In this document: one piece after another, positions 15,001 to 15,881 of the stretch | Layout of the letters: the number at the start of each line of letters is the position of its first letter | Numbering within the stretch: position 1 is the stretch's first letter | Origin: Treponema primitia ZAS-1 | Lineage (GTDB): Bacteria > Spirochaetota > Spirochaetia > Treponematales > Breznakiellaceae | Assembly (NCBI RefSeq): GCF_000297095.1 | Contig: NZ_AEEA01000075.1 | Location: 1 to 15,881 of the forward strand | Direction: 5' to 3' | Length of the DNA stretch: 15,881 nucleotides | Notes under the pieces: model-generated | What the model saw: only the letters and a program-made list of their open reading frames with translations | Database searches by the model: none | Told to the model about the DNA's origin: nothing | Made by a program: the position numbers and the translations under genes

Positions 15001-15666
15001 AGTTCCATAGAGCTCCAAAGCGGGGGGCAGCCGGTTATCGCCTATTACGACAGTGAAGCGGAGCGTCTGCGTATCGCCTATGCCTCTACGGACGTTAACC
15101 CCCTTAAGGAAACCTGGAAAGTCCAGTGGGCCATGCCGGACACCGATCCCAACTACTCCGGAGCAGGGGAATACGTCAGCATGCAGATCGATCAATCGAA
15201 CAACGATGCGCACATAGCCTTCTTCAGGGGCAATTCAAATCAATTGATCTACCTTAAATTGCAGTGGGAAAACGGAGTCTATGTCCCCTACGGCAACAGT
15301 CTCATCGTGGATGAATCAAGCGCCAACGGCCGCTGGGTGGACCTTACCCTGGACAAGAACAACCGGCCCTGGATATCCTACCTGGATAACACCAGGACAA
15401 ACAACTTCGACGGGGTTAAGATGGCCTATTACGATCCCACCAAGTACCCAACGGTAACCTACGATATTAACGGTGTACTTAAAACAGGTTGGGAAACCAT
15501 GAATGTTCCCGCCCAGTATAAGATCGGAGACGGCCGTACCAGCATCGAAGTCTGGCCCCATCGGTATACCACGGGCACCCCGGCTACCAAGCCCTGGGCC
15601 GCGAGCATAGCGTATACAAATGAAGACAGTTTCCGGATTGCCTACTACCTGAAGCCGAAGAACTAA
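1..15666 (+). CDS. Giant multidomain Ig-like surface/adhesin-type protein, 5'-partial
   Basis: The frame is open from the first base to a TAA at 15664-15666, giving 5,221 codons with no interruption. The GTG at base 4 is not a credible start because it falls inside the last strand of an Ig-like module (DVAGN, then VIYLDTRAP), so the gene begins upstream. The order of parts is: alternating A/B Ig-like modules (to 7683), diverged Ig-like modules (to 13845), an IPT/TIG-like domain (13846-14115), then about seven propeller-like repeats (14164-15663). The composition is rich in Thr, Ala, Gly, Asp and Asn, and I find only one Cys codon (10642). I see no LPXTG, OmpA-like, autotransporter or RTX nonapeptide motif; any signal peptide would lie outside the window. 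Such architectures usually belong to secreted or surface-exposed adhesins, so binding or cell-contact function is inferred. Ligand, export route and anchoring are unknown. Confidence is high for the gene and moderate for the role. Confidence 0.95.
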   Translation, partial: TVVDVAGNSSHSTAVTRVIYLDTRAPTVTVTNPPSTDAPAGPRAFFITPAINITGTAADAAPGSVVNILYFDGVDDATPPADSDSGWLSGLANGVTGTNGWQIVTDLTGAVEGNRRIWIKAQDQMGHRNANLTYSNSAASGTLSAASFPYAYDKSVPTLTEISITEDPQLVPGIFDLHGKVGDSNALRSLIITQTKDDDSAGDFTRTITLIYDGGTPDPNLKKLGESDYSGAYIASAPSWLANTNWSTDYKFTSPAGMFSTLPKLPLDKDGNHVEDTVPNKSGAYHYTITAIDITGKKTIVTKNVIIDIDPPTIALVGNRPDNAWYPGDATINGSAADTPASGGVDSVYYWIGSLATPAPTHAAKSDLINLTPTEHWRKASGSTGWSVYNITTVPDSSPAALFAEGEYHLYVIAADKAGNLSGALEYKFRIDRNAPTVLEKGAILTPNQKANFDLVLDIAESYKLDRIEIKQTFTPQGLTTSQAITVIKEDMRGKSGAELATLAPLLTANTYQLTNLPWDSSGASITLNTTTGADDGTYEYEITVYDLSSVVGTPDINLPTHKAVFTKTISVDTQAPELTVNSPHGSPSQPAYFSSSKLYIAGDATDAHPGPVYFWDGPELSSPGATPTTIAEAETAIGTLSSGWHKATGTSPSWVINYTIPDTDLQGSRYVRIIAFDTLGHKNTGITYTSENGTPTSTSFDFPYAIDFSDPQLSELTGNDFNRKPVAASFHLNGYVGDANGVRTITITQELQGSSDDAYNFTYELFNSWNDTTEEMLSGGAYLNGLNHAWKTDTKFNVNPATTTSTGFSLPIKKTGSATYVHADGVSGDFDYTIRATDRFGRTTTLTRRVQVDVDPPEIYFPAPGSPNANKPEDSWFNTTTNIRGESGNDLTGINSVYYWYGEGTLPGGTYTPPTPPTDIAADWSSASGTSPWSVPLDISENSFTEGYYTLFVIAVDGAGNIGGKKTPIPDSAPPAFTYPPLTYNFRVDKAKPTITETLVDQTVDVVYTATPTSNKSPLRKAAFDLSLALFDSHGLARLDIKQTKDGNTDDPLSLDFSIPLSGTTVTRVLGALPWTALDESSGAIPLDGVYEYVFTIWDATISDGDPLMHKSETITRKITVDNTKPSVAHISTPGELYQTMNAALEIRGNATDPSPGTIRRVLYWTGLATTTANASDVPAYTPTDPVYDPEDDDYATRPWKEVDYSTSGWSKEISLGNDEGQRVVAVIAEDKHGNVSDLKLYNYPSNTNNVSVRFFYKDDGAPRFDVTLPDTRSRVDRNPQFPMEGYIQDSNAVDKIVLVQKKMNGPLVEETLTFILNLNTADPYKKQAQYWRFAGLPYTIGTFTQSAITGNIGTGATEADAQSNRIIGTGTPYTGSGAFDYTITAYDVSGRTVLEQRSVTIDVTAPTAAISVFPANPAPDTWFSQTQLIRGTAVDTGSPQSGVANVYYAITAPLAATPAFDFTGTDWKPATAVSGWANWNITLQIDENAGSLDEGQYQLHVIAVDGAGNRGGSTANNAVTYLFNVDKSNPTISEITIGADVFKLATQFNLGGPYADTYQIDSIKITQTSLIAGTTITKTLKAYEDSSTFNTLAYEQIGSTWNLKALPRNPSLDNTAIKTPADWAIVDGVYTYAITAKDKAGKETTVTRIISVDSSAPTVTVSGPAVVASESWTGDATITVTGTATDAAPGQVADVYYWLADASVTVTDLNSVLNADGSFTGSTTWEKAQLISGTSNWSTVVPYTLPLEGKQKLVVYARDSANHFSTGVTKTFWVDQTDPTLTVTAKTADTPFATITGPTAKAVKLSGTAWDTNGIQSISIVQRKAGITTPLEVPVFTTTTFSGPGDGKSEANAKTWNMDSAENLPRQYGSPTAYDANDGTYTYYITLTDNAGRTKTNILEINVDKTAPIGNGSGNTITVSYPTNPIVGDVGTWVRGATVSVAGQAADAMPADPTGTITPSGIEKVIYWASINGASDLPVGLLDQAGINGWKTAGNYNAATTEWSATLVLADFGLGDGVNKLWVRAYDKAGNLSNAFTRTFGVDQANPALTEISVDTDTSSAAEVAYIRTQNFTLSGKAVETNIDKIVITQQVRLSDGTLVDSPITIATIDKADMSGLGSADNPRVWALATPVNQLPRKYGSSSNPATPITDFSNIDVTFIYKITAWDLMGNASPEITRLVTIDKSGPLVAILHPTPNASYQGTSIQIDGNVADGTRVDQVRYIIEPAATTLEMLKLRSDYPATHLTGWTAVEANKLVGTQWSAFIDFSALLITEGDLRLWVIASDGTNWGGSAETAGDPVSAAFTLDQAPPQIGTITYTGTSTVSRNIYAQAGFSFAFDAWDSNKLPDEKLTASVSITRSGTTLPLGAAQGVTISNGGASPDTVHVVVDQTGSYVLSEGTYTYVITVTDKAGKTTVTETTVIVDTTAPELSITSIIPVVEKTSGTVTTEYVNGLFWFNVSSSDDNGIYPYHATDAILGSPQGGVKYYFVPANTGGHPIANPFADTSNGTVLQPGPYRGVVNTADVTSTIPYTLWIYARDRAGRISSLSRNLTIDQITDYPVVNIPAMAGYNASTNIFTLNPGDAGYPLVGIVSDDDNVDGTKLKVYRTAVNPPATVPDGDWIELTAGTGLTELTQVAGSDKEWRFTYVVPKSLTDGTYKLRVVVEDKSKNYPYTNNQIPNNTADQMGIISEPAAIVMNPVYTFNVDAVKPVITVTNIEETYKTTQAITGTVKEATLRAFRVTIDGSRVVSAFNTSGAMVTDGELVLSGPGETKTWALNMASTAFNLLNDGPHSLLWTAEDAVGNTETLGRTFYKDSSGPDIIVTSLNEDQNYIIDSRGITNGAPFWYNPKTGVSTENDLKAVADVITDGTPKLTGTFFDEYSTVFLPSTTPHENQKFWYRFDYAGFSTDDTPASWKEATGETFLVGFNDLTGAEKSVRWQIPLSSTDPTSPSYGLLQGYHHVDIKVLDRWGTNNGMKYQAPGDSEPNVYDFERIAFRLDSLPPEITLTAKDGFNKAIADGDTFGNLSNPDDVVFKLLAKVTDVTLSSVKADIRVGNTILKKLGGTPTDSTYTTSLGTMGTEIIDNNTVKNLTINVSFTQADMNTLVNAASGLGSNVFTIVITATDGAPREQKLEVRFKTDSTPARITTSNLVTNRAAAPANYPTVIIDAQPTIQGNISDDSGIGVARYKIDKWDYSLEQYTSALEGVWTNLSASSDFANNFITMEAFTINLRNAGTPAASLFDGKYRISFNLRDKASPDPNVSSKINIVESPTSYPGDDIANIEFFIDGAPPALDTANFKSPPFYSGTEVTESSIDYMAVYLKATDDNTITGIRARMETDSSGTYPLTAAPYTDMSMPGVTHRLLIPKTQYAQGLHTLTIEAKDGAGRTMTITRDFTLDITKPMLQIIEPMPVAPDPLAEITSQATIRGITVDNNSVSKLYYLFGRTEVTAGTLAPASFPANTTAEIDGKIWREFNAGIDKDGNTIAAAAYITDSEITTNLDKAQGAGSLYNWTIKLPNSVDLTTDLDAYGIGRYVSLYNYSTFLCELPIRFMMIDSAGNIEYVNYSVIVNPKGDQPMVIIASPNPVNSAAQNEVGGVITVVGAAKDNDWIHRVVFRVINGDEPDTGSTHELPIYTDTGWTTDLVTNTNYTAAPYNDNRNGWYQATIVGTPGSTTQWSINLNNNGQLNAPSGGSRVVTIQVLAYDTPTANHNVAQTMGEIARVKVTFVDGLPFVVDNSVIITPEQKNGTPFALDDPSVTNKKVGGTINITAHIRDDNGLKELTWHGEDTTAWSSNILQRSPAGGTLIYAKPLNVTAAETLIAGTYYMYVEGDPRTSTPFLGSNPPAGLTYAAPALNHDGTPFTGSGKAYLDYEVSLTLDSTTLLNKNGEQYLNRAGTYTLSLLATDHTDFKMPASWSLQIDNFFPLGTYTGNGVAAGASYQLQGLAWDTGAGVTVQGIKKVVAWFSRGNTYIPLNERDTGAAFVPATGKITVAQKRNDANKDRPASTQPDPWIFTDINNGPSTIQFPNLTYTREYLDNGTPNPDYFGNNASNKKFISGIEIDKNEPTTDTDHDGFLEGLADAGMNYQWYARIDTTQFFDGLLTVHYLVYDQAGNASYYSNTIFISNNPPTVTSVDIGTDVLGVGNTTDTRGHRTVSANYENTNITVRNRQVSFKFNITGDLGARPFHYRFGYVGSRTSKSASALDIGEIYSITQVGTVNWEAVGAPEGYGEGTTFMATDKTDFGTGSADLLTIINLKANNIISNDLSDHVVTYTYSGTDFNTIPDAADNTAWFVLRVYNSLKIPMIPDLGAEADGGYTQQGPSGTDVYDAAGDFTIWDQPYDVVRIGLNVANSDTVIPQVKLWDLNPYGETAGVNGLDGINAASGTAAQPPSSVNLNEGPNSPNLLKGGLYNPRNHNRIIERSGHIEPRFAASQNSYFIEGNTGSAQFSKDTLSGKIILRGFAYDNQRLGGVFIKIGDNTEFQILQSDDVGSNSTRGLLVPASGQTANAWVYNQIDLSGHMAEWAYVWDTNALPVNASSQPIVVADNITVQVRVTDKQSTPNWSSVRRHPNTTGSETLGTNDGRNRLVKRNADGWRLDLADDLGYNRITVTLAPYINTLLRDRNSFRSRQGWYAFSRGERVVAQGWNIKNPSGSTTVTFPNDTTTTPATVSNQSSTAITFTVPNDAISGDIKLTANSVQTVNDRNINANPWNKEDYNLSIVGNDLWIDDRAAHIWRSDASQSGSDRGYFSGSEGGTDVAMTMNPANGILWGSWADGDTQGVYMNTNDSNTRIQILANDGGGDMDNTDIYFGYPQRSSSSNNTRPTMFYHNSRSWSGDWNQTHAGGLKGYDPAGGSNFDATLRGGGESHQYNAELAYHDKILRQFKNPRVVYRGDNIHVSYYDTDTKSMKYVYFKSGWSITSGNYNSPATASGSGTGTRDGYNSNGIRLQARHWINLDGTTDAEDIGPVTTGLNYDRVRAGAVGGTGYTFPRSSAAGQWSSIELQSGGQPVIAYYDSEAERLRIAYASTDVNPLKETWKVQWAMPDTDPNYSGAGEYVSMQIDQSNNDAHIAFFRGNSNQLIYLKLQWENGVYVPYGNSLIVDESSANGRWVDLTLDKNNRPWISYLDNTRTNNFDGVKMAYYDPTKYPTVTYDINGVLKTGWETMNVPAQYKIGDGRTSIEVWPHRYTTGTPATKPWAASIAYTNEDSFRIAYYLKPKN
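76..933 (+). repeat. Ig-like A/B pair 1
   Basis: The A module spans 76-468, with an ITGTAADAAPG strand, an ILYFDG strand in the VYYW position and an EGNRRIWIKAQD strand. The B module spans 469-933, with FDLHGKVGDSNALR, the LIITQTKD strand and AYHYTITAID, leaving through VIIDIDPP. The pair is 286 aa. The B module is longer than the others because of an insertion around 630-780 between the ITQ strand and the LP turn. Confidence 0.7.
934..1728 (+). repeat. Ig-like A/B pair 2
   Basis: The A module (934-1305) is close to the consensus: DNAW near its start, INGSAAD, VDSVYYWIG, HWRKASGSTGWS, EGEYHLYVIAADKAGN and the exit linker FRIDRNAP. The B module (1306-1728) has FDLVLDIAES, IEIKQTF, LTNLPWD, DGTYEYEITVYD and the exit SVDTQAP. 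The pair is 265 aa and is a good reference copy for building a profile. Confidence 0.75.
1729..2571 (+). repeat. Ig-like A/B pair 3
   Basis: The A module (1729-2133) has IAGDATDAHPGPVYFWDG, SGWHKATGTSPSW and YVRIIAFDTLGHK, so the usual AGN is replaced by LGH. The B module (2134-2571) has FHLNGYVGDANGVR, ITITQELQG, FDYTIRATDRFGR and the exit VQVDVDPP. The pair is 281 aa. Confidence 0.7.
2572..3378 (+). repeat. Ig-like A/B pair 4
   Basis: The A module (2572-2979) has DSWF, NIRGES, INSVYYWYG, ADWSSASGTSPWS and EGYYTLFVIAVDGAGN. A proline-rich insertion (around 2900-2950) precedes the exit FRVDKAKP. The B module (2980-3378) has FDLSLALFDSHGLAR, LDIKQTKDGN, LGALPWT, DGVYEYVFTIWD and the exit ITVDNTKP. 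The pair is 269 aa. Confidence 0.7.
3379..4221 (+). repeat. Ig-like A/B pair 5
   Basis: The A module (3379-3789) has LEIRGNATDPSPG, RRVLYWTG, RPWKEVDYSTSGWS, VVAVIAEDKHGN and a non-canonical exit, FFYKDDGAP. An acidic loop with DPEDDD lies between its Tyr and Trp strands. The B module (3790-4221) has FPMEGYIQDSNAVD, IVLVQKKMNG, FAGLPYT, FDYTITAYDVSGR and the exit VTIDVTAP. The pair is 281 aa. Confidence 0.7.
4222..4974 (+). repeat. Ig-like A/B pair 6
   Basis: The A module (4222-4593) has DTWF, LIRGTAVD, VANVYYAIT (Trp lost from the YYW position), TDWKPATAVSGW, EGQYQLHVIAVDGAGN and the exit FNVDKSNP. The B module (4594-4974) has FNLGGPYADTYQID, IKITQTS, LKALPRN, DGVYTYAITAKDKAGK and the exit ISVDSSAP. 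The pair is compact, at 251 aa. Confidence 0.72.
4975..5727 (+). repeat. Ig-like A/B pair 7
   Basis: The A module (4975-5340) has ESW, VTGTATDAAPG, VADVYYWLA, TTWEKAQLISGTSNWS, KLVVYARD and the exit FWVDQTDP. Its TGTATDAAPG strand is nearly identical to TGTAADAAPG of pair 1. The B module (5341-5727) has KLSGTAWDTNGIQ, ISIVQRKAG, LPRQYG, DGTYTYYITLTDNAGR and the exit INVDKTAP. The pair is 251 aa, the same length as pair 6. Confidence 0.72.
5728..6564 (+). repeat. Ig-like A/B pair 8
   Basis: The A module (5728-6144) has a longer entry segment, then VSVAGQAADAMPA, IEKVIYWAS, NGWKTAGNYNAATTEWS, KLWVRAYDKAGN and the exit FGVDQANP. The B module (6145-6564) has FTLSGKAVETNID, IVITQQVRLSDG, LPRKYGSS, FIYKITAWDLMGN and the exit VTIDKSGP. 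The LPR[KQ]YGS turn is shared with pair 7, suggesting these B modules are close relatives. The pair is 279 aa. Confidence 0.7.
6565..7287 (+). repeat. Ig-like A/B pair 9
   Basis: The A module (6565-6936) has IQIDGNVADGT, VDQVRYIIE, TGWTAVEANKLVGTQWS, EGDLRLWVIASDG and the exit FTLDQAPP. The B module (6937-7287) has FSFAFDAWDSNK, a degraded ITQ strand (VSITRSGTT), EGTYTYVITVTDKAGK and the exit VIVDTTAP. The LP turn is absent. At 241 aa this is the shortest pair, and it marks the start of divergence. Confidence 0.65.
7288..7683 (+). repeat. Ig-like A-type module 10 (unpaired)
   Basis: It has FWFNVSSSDDNG, a GGVKYYFV strand in the VYYW position and YTLWIYARDRAGR, leaving through LTIDQITDYP. The next module is also A-like, so no B module follows and the regular alternation ends here. 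Confidence 0.6.
7684..8460 (+). repeat. Diverged Ig-like modules, A-like then B-like
   Basis: The first module (7684-8133) contains LVGIVSDDDNVDG, a KLKVYRTAV strand, two spaced Trp strands (DWIEL, EWRFTYVVP), DGTYKLRVVVEDKSKN and the exit FNVDAVKP, so it is A-like. The second (8134-8460, 109 aa) contains AITGTVKEATLR, FRVTIDGSR, KTWALNM and HSLLWTAEDAVGN, leaving by FYKDSSGP, and is best read as a shortened B-like module. Confidence 0.55.
8461..9432 (+). repeat. Diverged Ig-like modules, long A-like then B-like
   Basis: The first module (8461-9012, 184 aa) has KLTGTFFDEYS, FWYRFDY, the A-type Trp pair (SWKEATGE, then VRWQIPL), HHVDIKVLDRWG and the exit FRLDSLPP. The second (9013-9432, 140 aa) has FKLLAKVTDVTLSS, VKADIRVGN, FTIVITATDGA and the exit FKTDSTP, and resembles a B module that has lost the Q of the ITQ strand. 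Confidence 0.5.
9433..10212 (+). repeat. Diverged Ig-like modules, A-like then B-like
   Basis: The first module (9433-9879) has TIQGNISDDSGIG, ARYKIDKWD, GVWTNLSAS, DGKYRISFNLRDKAS and the exit FFIDGAPP. The second (9880-10212, 111 aa) has VYLKATDDNTITG, IRARMETD, LHTLTIEAKDGAGR, TITRDFTLDITKP. The last segment closely follows the B-type exit pattern. Confidence 0.5.
10213..11199 (+). repeat. Two consecutive A-like diverged Ig-like modules
   Basis: The first (10213-10734) has ATIRGITVDNNS, VSKLYYLFG, KIWREFNAG, NWTIKLP, IRFMMIDSAGN and the exit VIVNPKGDQP. It also holds the only Cys I find in the protein (codon 10642). The second (10735-11199) has ITVVGAAKDNDWIH, RVVFRVING, NGWYQATIVG, TQWSINL, VTIQVLAYD and the exit VTFVDGLP. 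Both carry the A-type Trp pair, so no B module separates them. Confidence 0.5.
11200..12390 (+). repeat. Two large irregular Ig-like modules
   Basis: The first module (11200-11778, 193 aa) has INITAHIRDDNGLKE, LTWHGEDTTAW, YYMYVEGD and GTYTLSLLATDH, with a long insertion of about 60 residues between the last two strands. The second (11779-12390, 204 aa) has YQLQGLAWDTGAG, KKVVAWFSRGN and LTVHYLVYDQAGNAS, with a long hydrophilic insertion that includes the DTDHDG loop. Boundaries are approximate because the repeat rules of the upstream stalk no longer hold. Confidence 0.45.
12211..12246 (+). other. Candidate calcium-binding DxDxDG loop
   Basis: The residues DTDHDGFLEGLA place Asp at positions 1, 3 and 5 followed by Gly at 6, as in EF-hand-like, dockerin-type and thrombospondin type 3 calcium loops. 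Position 12 is Ala instead of the usual acidic residue, with Asp at 13 and Glu at 9, so binding would be non-canonical. It sits in an insertion of an Ig-like module, and I saw no second copy nearby. Confidence 0.4.
12391..13077 (+). repeat. Irregular Ig-like/beta-rich segment
   Basis: This 229-residue stretch follows the linker FISNNPPTVTSVDIG. It has a beta strand at VSFKFNITGD, aromatic strands (FHYRFGYVG, NWEAVGAPEG) and WFVLRVYNS. It ends with an Asp/Gly-rich loop and VVRIGLNVANSDTVIP, which resembles a module exit linker. No specific family is recognised. It may be one long Ig-like module or two degraded ones. Confidence 0.35.
13078..13845 (+). repeat. Long Ig-like module preceding the TIG-like domain
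   Basis: The segment opens with PQVKLWDLNPYG and a Pro/Asn/Gly-rich loop region to SGHIEPR. It then enters beta strands with module-like order: GKIILRGFAYDNQRLGG, FIKIGDNTEF, MAEWAYVWDT, ITVQVRVTDKQS and NRITVTLAP. The roughly 80-residue loop-rich front part is unlike any stalk module and may be a distinct adaptor between stalk and head. Confidence 0.4.
13846..14115 (+). other. IPT/TIG-like immunoglobulin-fold domain
   Basis: The pattern runs from PYINTLLRDRNSF through a basic turn (FRSRQGWYAFSRGE) to the strand VVAQGWNI, then TTVTFP, AITFTVPNDAISGDIKLT and a closing SVQTV strand. The order 'GE-V-GxNI ... V-F ... T-I-FTVP ... SG-I-LT' is that of IPT/TIG domains. These domains often sit next to a ligand-binding or enzymatic unit in extracellular proteins. 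Assignment is by pattern only. Confidence 0.55.
14164..15663 (+). other. C-terminal beta-propeller-like domain, about seven repeats
   Basis: Seven spaced copies of a strand of the form hydrophobic-x-[SAF]-aromatic-x-[DN] are seen: GSWAD (14317), FYHN (14485), SYYD (14701), AYYD (15040), AFFR (15217), SYLD (15376) and AYTN (15610). Spacing is 53-113 residues. The last four also share a preceding G-[QER]-[WYT]-x-[SD] strand (14992, 15166, 15328, 15532) and a following L-x-[IY]-A/K-Y-like strand. This arrangement is typical of beta-propeller repeats that read 'S-x-x-L-D--G-P-I-Y-D---LKY'. Such heads commonly bind glycans or proteins, but no catalytic residues could be assigned. The first two blades are the least certain. 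Confidence 0.5.
14793..14821. repeat. Inverted repeat inside the coding region
   Basis: CGCGAGT (14793-14799) pairs exactly with ACTCGCG (14815-14821) across a 15-base loop of GGT/AGT-like triplets. The region encodes a Ser/Gly/Thr linker (SGSGTGT) between the third and fourth propeller-like repeats. It is probably a by-product of low-complexity linker codons. Confidence 0.5.
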
Positions 15667-15680
15667 AGAACGGTAACGAA

Positions 15681-15719
15681 AAGAGCCCCCCGGATTTTTC
15701 CGTGGGGGCTCTTCTTTTA
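15681..15719 (+). terminator. Rho-independent terminator, probably bidirectional
   Basis: AAGAGCCCCC (15681-15690) pairs perfectly with GGGGGCTCTT (15704-15713). Inside it CGGA (15691-15694) pairs with TCCG (15699-15702) around a TTTT loop, leaving one bulged T at 15703. A T-rich tail (CTTTTA) follows on the plus strand, 14 bases after the giant gene's stop. Read on the minus strand, the same stem is followed by TTTTCG, so it could also end the convergent gene. Confidence 0.88.
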
Positions 15720-15739
15720 GTGGCAGCTATCAGACACAT

Positions 15740-15754
15740 CGAACCTTTGGTTCG
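15740..15754. other. Small perfect stem-loop near the convergent stop
   Basis: CGAACC (15740-15745) and GGTTCG (15749-15754) form a 6 bp stem with a TTT loop, 14 bases beyond the minus-strand stop codon. There is no T tract on either side, so it is not a convincing terminator by itself. It could stabilise the 3' end of the minus-strand transcript. Confidence 0.4.
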
Positions 15755-15768
15755 CCGCCAAATATCGT

Positions 15769-15881
15769 TTATGTACCTATAACTTTAGAGGATAGTTTAG
15801 CTTCAAGTTCCTCGGCCCGGTATCCTTGTTTTAAGAGTTCCAGAACCTCATTTAAAGTTTCCTCCCGGCCTTCCATCCGGG
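15769..15881 (-). CDS. C-terminal fragment, probable Rpn-family nuclease/transposase-like protein
   Basis: Reading the minus strand from the right edge gives 36 codons and a TAA whose complement lies at 15769-15771. The peptide begins RMEGREETLNEV, continues as an amphipathic charged helix (LELLKQGYRAEELEAKL) and ends KVIGT. A Glu/Arg/Gly-rich segment followed by L-x-x-G-Y-x-x-E-E-[LI]-E is characteristic of the C-terminal tails of Rpn-family (PD-(D/E)XK, recombination-promoting nuclease/putative transposase) proteins, which are abundant in treponemes and other host-associated bacteria. The catalytic domain is outside the window, so family assignment rests on the tail alone. Gene orientation is convergent with the giant gene and probably shares its terminator. 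Confidence 0.55.
   Translation of the reverse strand, partial: RMEGREETLNEVLELLKQGYRAEELEAKLSSKVIGT

Larger units (their letters stand above)
15667..15768. other. Intergenic region between convergent genes
   Basis: The gap of 102 bases between two convergent stop codons contains the terminator hairpin and a second small stem-loop. I see no promoter or small open frame of note in it. Confidence 0.8.

Noticed and set aside
14164..15663. The C-terminal region as a catalytic sialidase.
   Set aside because: The spaced Y-Y-D strands are propeller-like, but I cannot find convincing Asp-box (S-x-D-x-G-x-T-W) motifs or the arginine triad, so only the fold is suggested.
1..15666. A phage tail fibre or tail tape-measure gene as the source of the giant frame.
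   Set aside because: There is no phage structural neighbour in the window, no coiled-coil or trimeric beta-helix pattern, and the size and tandem Ig-like arrangement fit a cellular surface protein better.

Overview
The window is almost entirely one reading frame. A single plus-strand gene is open across the left edge and runs without a stop to 15666, giving at least 5,221 residues in the window; its true start lies upstream. The product looks like a giant extracellular or surface protein made of tandem bacterial Ig-like beta-sandwich modules. These carry recurring D-x-AGN-type strands and inter-domain linkers of the form VD...AP. I recognise no catalytic domain.

Layout. (1) Bases 1-7683 hold a regular stalk in which two distinct module types alternate, A (about 122-139 aa) and B (about 117-155 aa). 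There are nine A+B pairs plus a tenth A module. A modules carry a V-Y-Y-W-like strand, a paired-Trp segment and an EG..L.V.A.D.AGN strand. B modules carry an I.I.Q strand, an LP turn and a DG.Y.Y.ITA.D strand. (2) Bases 7684-10734 hold longer, more diverged Ig-like modules that still largely alternate A-like/B-like. (3) Bases 10735-13845 hold large, irregular Ig-like modules, one with a DTDHDG calcium-loop-like motif. (4) Bases 13846-14115 resemble an IPT/TIG domain. (5) Bases 14164-15663 hold about seven spaced repeats of a Y-Y-D-type strand, suggesting a C-terminal beta-propeller-like head. The protein ends at the last such repeat, with no visible sorting signal or membrane anchor.

Downstream, 15667-15768 is a short intergenic gap with a strong GC-rich hairpin that can act as a terminator on both strands. 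Beyond it, the last 36 codons of a convergent minus-strand gene enter from the right edge. That tail resembles the C-terminus of Rpn-family (PD-(D/E)XK nuclease/putative transposase) proteins.

Organism. The GC content is moderate (slightly above half by eye), the surface protein is giant and essentially cysteine-free, and an Rpn-like gene lies next to it. Together these fit a host-associated spirochaete such as a termite-gut Treponema. This is inference from general familiarity and is not proven by the sequence. No RNA genes, CRISPR arrays or complete mobile elements were seen.
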